Below are positions 11,409 to 24,478 of a stretch of DNA of 64,000 nucleotides, in pieces. The notes beneath the pieces were generated by a model that was given only the letters and a program-made list of their open reading frames with translations, was not told the DNA's origin and did no database searches. The stretch is taken from NCBI RefSeq assembly GCF_035222375.1, contig NC_085888.1, positions 186,001 through 250,000 on the forward strand, in the 5' to 3' direction. Origin of the DNA: Podospora pseudocomata (taxonomy: Eukaryota; Ascomycota; Sordariomycetes; Sordariales; Podosporaceae). The position numbers and the translations under genes were made by a program. The first letter of the stretch is position 1; each line of letters begins with the position of its first letter.

Positions 11409-11613
11409 AGAATCAGGTATGCCGGAGTTTATGAGTCTGTTTGATAGGTAGGGTGGTGAGTCGCCCGGCGAAACATGGAATTGGCGGCTGGTCCGAGTGT
11501 ACCCTTCCAAGTGTACGGTGGGGGTACCATATTTTTAGCTCTATACCTTATAAAAATCAGCTCGCAGACGGTTCAATGAAGTTTGCTCTGGACATCACCC
11601 ACATAAGATACAT

Positions 11614-13190
11614 CATGTCGGACTGCTTCTTCCTCACGCAGCTCCCCCGTGAGATCCGTGATCTCATCTACCACAAGTACCTCTTTTGCCGACCAGGGTT
11701 ATGTGTTCGGCTCGGGGGCATGCAAGCTGAGGCTGAAGCACTCTGGTGAGCCCATCAATCTGGCCCTCTCGTACACAAGTAGGATGGTTGCCGCCGAGAT
11801 GCGAGGCCTGGCTCTGCGCATCAACACAGTCACCTTCTCGACCATGACCTCGCCGGGCCTGAGAACAAGAGCTGGGCGCTTCGAATTTATTCTCCACCAC
11901 ATCCGCTTTTCAGGAGCAGGTGCTGCTCTACAAGATAACCCGCCTGCCCGAATTCAGCCTGGATAAACTTGAGGCAAGCTGCCCCGGTGCAAGTCGTCTG
12001 TGGCCGTTTGTCTGATGGAATGTGCGAGAGCGCAAATGGCGAGTCTCCCTGAGCTCGCCGATCCCCTGGGGTCGTCTGTCCCGTATGTGTATCACAAAGC
12101 GACCCAACAGGCCACTCCGATGGTGATGATGACTCGATGACGACAACATTCCACCCGATGAGTATCGGAACCCAAACGAACGATATCTCAGCCGATTGTC
12201 CAAAGACTTCTGGGTCGAGGCCGCCAGCCATGCCCAGTTTCGCTTCTCGGCAGCCGCGTCTGCTATTCACTTTCTAACCCCAGATGCCACTTCAGGAGCA
12301 TCATTATCGATTAGGATGCCGAGTCCAGTCCTTTTCTTCAGAAGCCATGCCCGGGGTTTGATCCCCTTCTGCTTGGAAAACCCAGCCCTTCGGCCCCTGG
12401 GGCAACGTGTTGCTTGGAGCAGGCTACGGTAATGTGTGGTTTCCAACAGATAACTGGGTTTCTCTTTTCCAGTGCTCCCTCTTAGATCTCGCCCATCGTC
12501 CCGATCTCGTAGCTCAGGTAGCCCCATTATCTGATTGCGCACGCCTGAGCCCGAACTGGACCTCTGACGCCCTATCGTTCTGGCTAGTAGAAGCCCTGGT
12601 TCTCTGCGACGCCGGGATGTCCAGAAATGTTTACTCGTTGATATTGGACGCTGGCCCGATGCACGAAACAACCAGCCACATCTTTCACGACGTGGTGCAC
12701 AGGGATGACGCCTGGCAGCGTGCCGCGCGAACCCAGTTCGGTCTTGAGTCCGACGACGGCGATTTGGCAGCCCTCTGCCGGGCGGGCCAGCACCCATCCA
12801 TGCAATCTCTAAACAGAATCACTCAAATTTACAAGTGCGCCGGCTTCACAGAAGCTCTCGCTGCGCTAGCTTCCGGTACCTCTTCTCGGGGTGTCCGCTT
12901 TGGCGGCAACTTCGATGCCGGCACGCCCTGGAGCGCCGCAGAAGTCAACCCTCTTGTCGAGAAACACAGCAAACTCGATGTCGATGAGTGGGTAGAAACG
13001 TATTTTGACAGGGCTGATCACACCATGTTTGTTGACCCCGAAAAAAGGGTACCAAACGGTCCCGCCGTACCCCAAGTTCTTTGATCACTTTTTACAAAAT
13101 GTCGTGGTCGATCGAGCCCTGCCTTATCGTGTGTGTATCGACAACAATCCGTACGTACCAGACACGAACTGGGAAGACGACGACGACTGA
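11614..13190 (+). pseudogene. F-box-like (LPxEIRDxIY) protein gene, multiply frameshifted
   Basis: The start MSDCFFLTQLPREIRDLIY resembles the F-box-like openings of a large family of Sordariomycete proteins. The frame then slips near 11690 to ADQGYVFGSG...INLALSYTSRMVAAEMRGLALRINTVTFST, and near 11910 to LLYKITRLPEFSLDKLEASCPGASRLW, which meets a stop. After other stops, HARGLIPFCLENPALR appears (about 12350), and then a 225-residue open frame (12407-13084) rich in W, C and D. The last 40 codons (YPKFFDHFLQNVVVDRALPY...) need one more frame change near 13060 and end at 13190. I see no splice sites that would repair these shifts. The product type (leucine-rich or F-box-like adaptor) is inferred from the N-terminus only. 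Confidence 0.7.
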
Positions 13191-13432
13191 TGTTGGCGGT
13201 GGGCGTGTATAACACGGAGGATTAGGTGGACGGGCACATTGGTGTAACTTTCCTACCTTACCTTAGGTAGATAAAATTTACCAGCATGTGTTGCCATGTG
13301 GTGAACACCCAGACTCTCATTTTGAGACAAATCCAATGCTGTTTCTGGAAGACATACTGCCAAAATCGGAGGAAGATTTCTTCTTCATTCTACATTGTGA
13401 CGAACCCCTGTACAGAACCTCTGAAAGGGATA

Positions 13433-13996
13433 CTGGTTGAAGGTAACTTCTGACAATTGGTTCGGTGCAGCTAAACAGTGCACAACAAGATGTCTCAATG
13501 TAAACACAAGATACCGTGAATACAATCTGAATTGCATACTGCGGAACTGTCTATCTACACCAGCCAGTTTCTCCGTATATATAGACCTTGGGACCGTGAA
13601 GTGCTAACCCTGCTATGGCCCCGATCACTCCTAGCACATTGCATCCTGCAGAGTGCTCGTCGTGCTATGCCTTCGATCACCCCGAGCATCTTGCATCCTG
13701 CAGAGTGCTCGTGGGTCTTGGCGCCATAGCACTTCTGGCCGGCCCCTATTGGCTGTCTCCTGACTTTCCTAATGATTGGCTGGGGACGTCCTGCACCCCA
13801 CATACTGCGCGACCTGCCGTTGGGTTAACTGTGACATAGGTCTATATATACGGAGGAACTGGCTGGTGTAGATAGACAGTTCTGCATTATGCAATTCACA
13901 CTTGTATTCACGGTATCTTGTGTTTACATTGAGACATCTTGTTGTGCACTGTTTAGCTGCACCGAACCAGGATTATTCAGAAGTGCCTTCAACCAG
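13433..13996. mobile_element. Foldback/MITE-like element with arms of about 157 bp
   Basis: The left arm (about 13433-13588) is nearly identical to the reverse complement of the right arm (about 13838-13996). Both begin ctggttgaagg and share, among other stretches, ggttcggtgcagctaaacag and gtctatctacaccagccag. The element is flanked by TA on both sides (13431-13432 and 13997-13998), as expected for Tc1/mariner-class target duplication. The roughly 250-bp centre has no credible coding frame but holds an imperfect tandem pair of about 50 bp (about 13617-13718) sharing gcatcctgcagagtgctcgt. I read it as a non-autonomous DNA transposon. An autonomous partner with matching ends is not in the window; the adjacent pogo element has different termini. 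Confidence 0.85.
13617..13718. repeat. Imperfect tandem pair (about 50-bp unit) inside the foldback element
   Basis: Two consecutive copies share gatcac-c, agca, ttgcatcctgcagagtgctcgt. They lie in the loop between the inverted arms. Confidence 0.7.
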
Positions 13997-13998
13997 TA

Positions 13999-15839
13999 AC
14001 GTACATTATAAGCGAGTCGCGCATATAAGCGAGTCGCGCACTGGCCATTGCGACGCGTTCTCTCTACACTTAACATCATTTTTCTCTACAACCCAACATG
14101 CCACCTACTTTAAAGGAAGCGAGGGTAATCTTAGCCCTTGAAGCTCTCCAAAAGGACGAAAAATTACGCCTCAGAGCCGCAGCTAAGCTCTATAATGTAC
14201 CACCATCAACCCTCCGTGACCGACGCGCTGGCCGGCCTGCACGACGCGACACCACGCCCAATTCGAAGAAGCTCACTCAATCAGAAGAGGATGCTATTAT
14301 TCAATACGTTATTGAGCTATGTGCGCGAGCTTTTCCACCAAGATTGCGTGGTGTGGAAGATATGGCCAACCAACTGCTACGCGTACGCGACGCGCCCCTG
14401 TTGGCAAGCTCTGGGCACACAACTTCGTCAAACGCCAGCCACAGCTCCGTACGCGTTTTACACGTAGATACGACTACCAGAGGGCCAAGTGCGAGGATCC
14501 AAAGGTCATCAGCGAGTGGTTCACGCTTGTGCGGAACACCAAGGCCAAGTACGGTATTGTGGATGACGATGTCTACAACTTCGACGAGACTGGGTTCATG
14601 ATGGGTATTATCTTCGCGGGCATGGTAGTTACGACCTCAGACGGCCTTAGCAAGGCGAAACTGGCCCAGCCTGGCAACCGCGAATGGGCAACGGTGATCC
14701 AGGGAGTCAATGCCCTCGGCTGGGCTATCCCTCCCTTCATCATCTTGGCCGCACAGTACCACCTTGCTAACTGGTACACCGAGTGCAACCTACCGTCTAC
14801 CTGGCGCATCGCAACCACCGATAATGGCTGGACTACCAATCTGGTAGGCCTAGATTGGATCAAGCACTTCGACTATCATACAGCGTCCCGCACAAAGGGC
14901 AAATATCGGTTGTTGATCCTCGACGGCCACGAAAGCCACCACTCGACCGAATTCGAGCGCCACTGCCAGGAGAACAACATCATCACGCTCTGCATGCCTC
15001 CGCATTCTTCACACTACCTCCAGCCACTCGATGTCGGCTGCTTTGGGCCATTGAAGCAAGCGTACGGCCGCCAGATCGAGGACTTGATGCGCATGCATAT
15101 CAACCACGTAAGCAAGCTCGAGTTCCTCTGTGCCTTCCGCGAGGCCTTTTTTGCCTCTATAACAGAGAAGAATATACAGGGTGGCTTTGCAGGTGCTGGC
15201 CTTGCGCCGTACGATCCAGAGAGGGTGCTTTCCAAGCTAGATGTAAAGCTTCGTACGCCAACACCTCCAAACTCACGGCCCGGCACTGCACAACCTTGGG
15301 TCTTCCAGACACCACACACCCCCGAGAAGCTGACTCGCAGTCAACGCTTATCAAGACTCGCATTGCCAACCATCAAAATAGCTCCCCGACTTCAATGTTG
15401 GCTGCTGTGGACCAGCTTGCTAAGAGTACAATGGCTGTGATGCACCAGGTGGCTCTCCTTCGTGCAGAGAACACTTCACTCCGCAAGACCAACGAGGCAC
15501 TAAGTAAGCGCCGGAGAGCCAAAAACACGTGTGCGGCTCGGAGGATCACTTACTCTGCAAGATGCAAAGGATATACTTGACCAGAAGGCCGTGGGTGGGG
15601 AGGCAGCGCAAGAAACGCAGCAGGATGGCGGTAATGCAGGGGGAGCTCGTACGAAGGTTCGGTGCTGTGGTGTGTGCGGCAAGCCTGGCCATAATGCACG
15701 TACATGCCAGGAGGCTGCAGAATCATCTGATTCATCTGTTTCTGATTCAGTTATTGTAGTTTCCTAGTGTTGTGGTTGTGTAATTGAGGATAGTTGTGGT
15801 AGGGTAACAGAGAGTGCGCGACTCGCTTATAATGTACGT
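13999..15839 (+). mobile_element. Fot1/pogo-type (Tc1-mariner) DNA transposon, 1841 bp
   Basis: The terminal inverted repeat is about 25 bp, beginning ACGTACATTATAAGCGAGTC at 13999 and repeated in reverse at 15815-15839. TA dinucleotides flank both ends (13997-13998 and 15840-15841). On the left the inner half of the repeat (ataagcgagtcgcgca) is present twice in tandem. Length, TA target and internal DDE transposase are typical of fungal Fot1/pogo elements. The element abuts the foldback element and shares the TA between them. Base composition is not strongly AT-shifted, so heavy repeat-induced point mutation is not evident. Confidence 0.92.
14098..15767 (+). pseudogene. pogo-type DDE transposase, frameshifted
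   Basis: The gene starts at ATG 14098 with a Psq-like helix-turn-helix (LRLRAAAKLYNVPPSTLRDR) followed by the start of a CENP-B-type DNA-binding segment. Near 14390 one frame change is needed to reach VGKLWAHNFVKRQPQL and the DDE domain. Catalytic acidic residues sit in YNFDETGF, LLILDGHESH and the PLDVGCFGPLK region. Near 15360 and 15530 two more shifts are needed to read the C-terminal tail, a coiled segment (LLRAENTSLRKTNEAL) and then a CX2CX4HX4C zinc knuckle (CGVCGKPGHNARTC) before the stop at 15765-15767. With three shifts the copy is probably unable to make active transposase, though its ends are intact and could be mobilised in trans. Confidence 0.88.
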
Positions 15840-15841
15840 TA

Positions 15842-18954
<3,113 letters not shown>

Positions 18955-19589
18955 ACGCGCTGGCGAGTGGTGGATACCGGGATGCGAGTTGGCGGACCAT
19001 GATGAGGGGAGGCTGCTGGGTGGGTATTTTATGAGAGGCAAGTAGATACGCGATGCTCTGATGTTTTTGTGTTTCCTTTGGATAGATTTCCAGTCTCCGA
19101 TGCTTTCATTCCCAGGTTCATCCGAATCTGAGGATGTTGGCTTTTTATTAGTTAGTTTCTGTAGCGTTGCTCGACAGTCATTTTGTAATGATAGTACTAT
19201 CCATACTCACTTGCATATTGTCTCAAATCAAACACTTCGCAAGCAGTCAAGCTTCATTGAACAAGGCATGCATACGCCCAACCATCTCCCAGTAGGTACC
19301 TAATAAAGCAAAGACCTAAAACAACATCAAAGAAACACAAACAGTTTCCTATCAAATGCTCAGGGGGTATTCATAGCAGCAACCGCGGCAGCCAACCAGT
19401 TCATCAGCCTTTTGTTCCCTCTTTCTCACCACAGTACTTCAGCTTCAGTTCTTCCGAAAAGAAAAAAAGAAAAAAAAATGGTAATTGGTATCATACACAC
19501 ACACACACAACCCCTACCTTCCCACTCTTGTTTGATCAAAACTTTGAATAAAGAAAAAATGCCAGTAGGCCCATCCATTCCCTTCTCAC
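18955..19589. other. Convergent 3' spacer
   Basis: Lies between the 3' ends of the subtilase (plus) and PRP24 (minus). It includes an (AC)n stretch near 19496-19509. No gene seen. Confidence 0.5.
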
Positions 19590-22500
19590 TCATTCCTTAC
19601 TCCCATTTTCCTTCGTCTTCTCCTCTTCCACCTTCCCCCCACCCTCACCTCCACCGCCATTATTACCACCCCCAAGAAACAAACTCCTAAAATCAGCATT
19701 ACTTTTCCTCGGCCCACCAAGAGCAACCCCATTCGTCCTCACCCCCAACCCCGGCGCCCCCGTTCCCATGCCCGTCTTCGGCTTCGACCTCCCCAGCACC
19801 TGCGGCCGGTTGATACTCGGCGGCGGCGGCATCAGTTGCGCAGCCGTCGGCGGCTTCTTCCCCTGCTTCTCCGGCTCCGGACGCGCACACGGGTCACTCC
19901 CCGCCACCTTCTTCTCCCCTTTGCTCTGAAACAGCTCCTCCGGCGTGCCAACACGCAGCTTCTGACCCGCTTCCACCTCTAGCCCGTCGATCACCAGCTG
20001 AGCCTTCCCCGCCGACGCGGCATCCTTGTACTCAACAATCGCGCCCCCATGCCGGGCATGCAACGTCAGCTTGACAAACTCCCCCGCCGGTTTGAGCAAA
20101 TTCCTCACGCGGGCTTCGTTCATCGTGTCAGGAACGCCCAGAATGACAACCTTTCGATCTCTCGCCGCACCGCCGCCGCCGCCAGAAGATACTGTTGATT
20201 CGGCAGCTGTTGACGCAGGGGATCCGGCATCCTCGGCGCCCCCCCAGGCTGTCGCCGTCTTCTTCTTCGTTCCCTTTGGCATCGAGAGCTCGACCTTGAT
20301 TGGATGCTGTCCAAACATGGCCTTATCCAGCAACTTGATGGCCTCCTGCGCCTCCTCCTTGGTCTGCATCACCACAAACGCCGTCCCCAGATGCGGGATC
20401 CGCACGCTGACCACCTTGCCAGCCTTGGAAAAGTGACCCTCGACCTCGTCCTCCTTCATGGTGCGGGGGATGTTGATCACGTGCAGCTCTCTCTCCTCTT
20501 CCTGCGCCCCTTGCCGGTGCTGCTTGTGTGCTGGGTCGGATATCTTGACCACGAGCCTGCACCTCCCACCCAACGCCTTCCCGTCCAACTTGAGCGCTGT
20601 CTCGGCCGAGGCCCGCTCCCGAAAGGTGAGGTAGCAAAACCGCCGCTTCGCGTTTTCCTTGAGGCTGGGGAACCGGATGCTGTGGATCTCGCCGTGGGCC
20701 TTGAAGAGGTTGCGGAGGTACTCCTCGTCGGCGTCTGGGGGGTAATTGGTGACAAATAGCGTGCAGTCAATGGCCGGGGTGACTTGGATGATCCGGTCAC
20801 CAAAGGGTTTGCCATCGCGGATCAACGCTGCTCGCGCATCGTCCGAGTGTCGAAACTCGACCAGGGCAACCGCGTCGTCGTCCCCCTTTTTGAGGTCGAT
20901 GTTGTTGACGTGGCCGTAATCCCGAAAGAACTGCTTGATCTTGGTTTGGGTGGCGTCAGCAGGCAAGTTCCACATGAAAACCGTGTTGTGCTCTCGATCC
21001 CGTTTCACGTCGTCCCCGTTCGTCTCGCTCCTGGGCCGCTTGTTAGCAGCATCGTCTTCGGCCGGGGTCGGCTCTCGCTTGCGCTTGGATCCGGGTGACG
21101 CGGAACCGGAAGCATCTGTCATGGGAACGTCTTCGCTCCTGTCCGCTGGCGCTGCTTGCTCCTGGGCTGCTGCGGCTTGCCGGGCTGCCTCGGCGGCCTG
21201 CCGTGCTTCCCGTTCTCGGCGCTTCTCGACCCCCTTGCGCGTCTTGTAGATGGTGTCGTGGGCCTCGCGCAGTGTCTCGGCCAGCTCGTAGTCATTGCAG
21301 TGCTTGAGGTACACCTGGAGAATCCGTTCGGGCCAGTCAAGAGTCCTAACCTTGAGCGCCCTGGTGAAAACGCGGGTGGCCAAGCTGGGGACCAGCAGAC
21401 CTTGAGCCTGTGTGTTGGGGGTAGGGCTGCGGAGTTTGGCTCTGTGTGCGGTGAAGACTACCATCTCCCAGAGGTACCAGTTGAGCCAAAAGTCGTAGCT
21501 GTTGGCGTGCAGCGGGATTTGCGACAGCTCATCCCAGATAGCACGAGCCCCCTCGATGTCTTCCTTCTTTTCGGTGAGAAACTGGATCAGAATCTTCTCG
21601 AGGCGGTAGTCCGGATCGCCCTGGTAGTTTTCGCCGTATTTTCGCTGACCCCAGTGCTTGACATCTTCGAGGGCAGAGGAGAGACCCACTTCGGCAACAT
21701 CAACAGCCTCTTCGCTGGCCTTGGGGTTCATGGCTGTTCGCTTGAGATAGCCGCACCATGCAGAATACATGTCCAAAACACCCGACATTCCGTCTCTGTC
21801 AAGCTGGGGACTGTTGGTGGCGGCGTGCTTGATGCGTTCGACGTCGGCAAAGGTTAGCGCAGCCTCCTCGGCAGCCAAGATGTACCGAGCCCACACAGGA
21901 CCCGCCCAGGGAATGTGATGCACGGCGCGACGGAGAACGTCGAGCATGTTTGGGACCAGATTGGCCGAGACACGGGCACGGCCTGCCTTGAGGTCCGACT
22001 GGGAGGTCGACACCAGCGTGATAAAGTTGAGCCATGTAGTGTCGTCCGACGCCAGCACGCCTGTCAGCGCCCTCGAAAAGAGGCCGAGACAAATCTTGAA
22101 GTTGTCCAGCGCGTCCCGCTTGCCCTTGTGCTGCTTGATCTCCCAGTCAATGTACTCTAGCATCTCCGCACGTACCGCTGCCGTGTCTCCAGACTTGACG
22201 GCCAGCGACAGCTTGGTCTCGAAGGGGTCGCGCAGCGCATACAAGCGCTTCGCATTCTTGGCGCTCCTCGTGATCTGCTCCATCTCGCTCTCGTAGGCCT
22301 GGCGGTTGTACTCGGATAGGAAAGTGGAAAACATCTGGGATGTCCTGTCCCAGGTTGCGTGCGGGACCGTCAGCCGATTGCGGAACAGCTGGGTGATTCT
22401 GCGAACACCAGCCTCGGTCACGGTCCGCCTCAGCAGCTCCATCTCGAGCGAGATCCAGCGGTCCCAGAGTTCGTTGCTGTCGGACAGGCGGTACTGGACA

Positions 22501-22790
22501 GCCTCGTAGCCCCGCTGCCAGAGGTTGAGGGCGGCATCGATGGTGAATATGGAACGTCCGACCTCCTGCTCTTCTGGGGACCAGCCGGCGTCGCTAACAG
22601 GTTGACAGTCGTTGTAGAGCGACCAAAAGTACTCGCAGTAGGCCATCCAGACCTTGATGCTCCCGGGCTCGGCCGACACGGCATCGTTGAAGCACTCAAT
22701 CACGCGCACGCGTGCCTCGAGGTCGGTGGCTTCGCGCAGCTGGTGGTCGACATAGTCGACCCAATTGTCCTCCCCCACCGGGCTCGCCAT
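19590..22790 (-). CDS. PRP24: U4/U6 snRNA-associated splicing factor PRP24 (SART3-like), 1066 aa
   Basis: This is a single uninterrupted exon. The N-terminal half consists of HAT/TPR-like helical repeats (SIKVWMAYCEYFWSLY, LWQRGYEAVQYRL, ARAIWDELSQIPLH), as in SART3. A Lys/Arg-rich region follows (KRKREPTPAEDDAANKRPR). Four RNA-recognition motifs then occur: NTVFMWNLPADA (about 600), CTLFVTNYPPDA (about 675), ELHVINIPRTM (about 768) and KVVILGVPDTM (about 880). The extreme C-terminus carries the Lsm-interaction motif NADFRSLFLGG. This order is that of Prp24/SART3, which anneals U4 and U6 snRNAs and recycles U6 snRNP in the nucleus. I chose the ATG at 22790 (MASPVGEDNWVDYV) because conserved helices begin there. 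The frame is open for 116 codons further upstream, so a longer isoform cannot be excluded. Confidence 0.93.
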   Translation of the reverse strand: MASPVGEDNWVDYVDHQLREATDLEARVRVIECFNDAVSAEPGSIKVWMAYCEYFWSLYNDCQPVSDAGWSPEEQEVGRSIFTIDAALNLWQRGYEAVQYRLSDSNELWDRWISLEMELLRRTVTEAGVRRITQLFRNRLTVPHATWDRTSQMFSTFLSEYNRQAYESEMEQITRSAKNAKRLYALRDPFETKLSLAVKSGDTAAVRAEMLEYIDWEIKQHKGKRDALDNFKICLGLFSRALTGVLASDDTTWLNFITLVSTSQSDLKAGRARVSANLVPNMLDVLRRAVHHIPWAGPVWARYILAAEEAALTFADVERIKHAATNSPQLDRDGMSGVLDMYSAWCGYLKRTAMNPKASEEAVDVAEVGLSSALEDVKHWGQRKYGENYQGDPDYRLEKILIQFLTEKKEDIEGARAIWDELSQIPLHANSYDFWLNWYLWEMVVFTAHRAKLRSPTPNTQAQGLLVPSLATRVFTRALKVRTLDWPERILQVYLKHCNDYELAETLREAHDTIYKTRKGVEKRREREARQAAEAARQAAAAQEQAAPADRSEDVPMTDASGSASPGSKRKREPTPAEDDAANKRPRSETNGDDVKRDREHNTVFMWNLPADATQTKIKQFFRDYGHVNNIDLKKGDDDAVALVEFRHSDDARAALIRDGKPFGDRIIQVTPAIDCTLFVTNYPPDADEEYLRNLFKAHGEIHSIRFPSLKENAKRRFCYLTFRERASAETALKLDGKALGGRCRLVVKISDPAHKQHRQGAQEEERELHVINIPRTMKEDEVEGHFSKAGKVVSVRIPHLGTAFVVMQTKEEAQEAIKLLDKAMFGQHPIKVELSMPKGTKKKTATAWGGAEDAGSPASTAAESTVSSGGGGGAARDRKVVILGVPDTMNEARVRNLLKPAGEFVKLTLHARHGGAIVEYKDAASAGKAQLVIDGLEVEAGQKLRVGTPEELFQSKGEKKVAGSDPCARPEPEKQGKKPPTAAQLMPPPPSINRPQVLGRSKPKTGMGTGAPGLGVRTNGVALGGPRKSNADFRSLFLGGGNNGGGGEGGGKVEEEKTKENGSKE

Positions 22791-24478
22791 TATGCCTGCT
22801 TTCTTCGAAGAGGCCGTGTCATTGGATGTCGGAGAGACCCGTCGCCGCTTGTGAAGCTGCGATGTGGTTGTACGTTGGACGGGAGCAGAGAAGACGGCCG
22901 TCGCTGGTTTTTTTCTTCCTTTTCTCGCAAACGGCTGGCTAGCTGGCTGGCTGGCAGACTGACTGACTTTCTGGCTGGCGCGGAAAAAGAACTGGCTAGG
23001 TGCTCGTTTGGGAACCTTCGGAAAGGACTGGGACTCGAGGTTAGTTTGTTTGCGGCGGTAGCAGACGACGATGCGACAATGCGACAGGTGCGACAGATGC
23101 GATAGACGGAATCGGGTGCTCTTCTTCTTTCTTTCTGTCACAGATGGGAGTCGCAGCAGTGGTTGTCGATGGATGGGGGGAGTGGCAGCGGACGTGGCAC
23201 CCTGGGAAATACAAATTCCGCGGGCTTTGACCCCACCCGGGGGCCTGGACTACGGGCTTGGGGCCTCCACCCGCCAAGGCCCCTTCTGCCAACAACCGCG
23301 TTTTTCCACCCAGAGCAGCAGCACCGACCTCACTAAAAGCATCCTTCATCTCTCTGTTGACAGACTGACTGACTGACTGACTAAACTGCCTATTAGATAA
23401 GCTATAATAAATACCTGGTTGGATACTCTACAATCTATGTCCCCATCCCGACAGTCTGGGTTCACGTGTGGCCGTGGGCCTGGCTCCCGTCTGGGTAGTG
23501 CAAAGCGCCATGCAAAATACCATAAAAACTTAAAAAAAAAAATAGGAAGATGGGACGGCGGGGTGCCGGGACCGACTCCATGTTTGACATTTGGATGTAT
23601 CCAGGTGTCTTCTGTATTTACACTACTAAAAGAGAAAAAGGACCCTGGATTCAAGTACCTAATTTTTACCTACCGTTGGTGAAAAAGCCAGACAGGCAGA
23701 GACACGGCCGGACAGATTCATCCGCCCTGTGGTTTCTAATGGTTCTTGTGGTGCTTCCCATCTCACGGCCGCTCGTCATTGTCAGGCCGCCGAGACTTGG
23801 GGGTCTCCGCTGATCCATGTAGATCACGACTGAGGCTGGCCAATCACAGCATCCCCTTCCTCCGTCCCGCAGGACCCTGACCAACCCTGACCACCAGCCA
23901 CGGAGTGCCATTCGCGACCACGAGCCTGCCGAGTGATTTTACAGCTTGTTTTGTTTTTCAGCTGTTGCCCTGCCTCTTTTTTTGTGTAGGCTGTCAGGCT
24001 GTCAGGCTATCAGGCTGTGCCATCAGACTGAGGACCGTCTTTGGTGATTCCAGGCCCGTCTGTCTCAGTCATCCGCCTGCACGGGACCTATGACGTAGTG
24101 GCGCATCTGCAGGGTGCCATCAGGGACTCGTCAAAGTGCCGTCATATCCGATCGAGCAAAGCGTTCTAGGCCCCCCAGCGAACACCCCGCACAAAAGTCG
24201 CGCCATGCCGCTGACCAATCACCGACCGCCATTTGACGAGGCTGTCTTGCTGAAAACACGCCCAATCATGTGTAACATTATGTCTATCACAAGTGTACCA
24301 GTCAAAACTGAGGTCCATATATTTCTCAATCAGACAGAGAATGCTGTTCTTGAGAAGTTGTGTCCAAATACGGGATAATACGCAACTTGCAGTGGAAGAA
24401 ATACTTGAGCGACTGCTACAATAATCACTGAGCTCAAGTCAACGCGACGGTCGACCTGACCTACCTTTCGAGCGCCTG
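22791..24478. other. Spacer with low-complexity repeats
   Basis: This is the upstream region of PRP24 and of the orphan gene that follows. It holds degenerate ctggctgg repeats (22928-22975), a CTGA tetranucleotide run (23363-23382) and gctgtcag/gctatcag repeats (about 23989-24016). No gene is supported. Confidence 0.5.
23363..23382. repeat. (CTGA)n microsatellite
   Basis: About five tandem tetranucleotide units. Confidence 0.85.
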
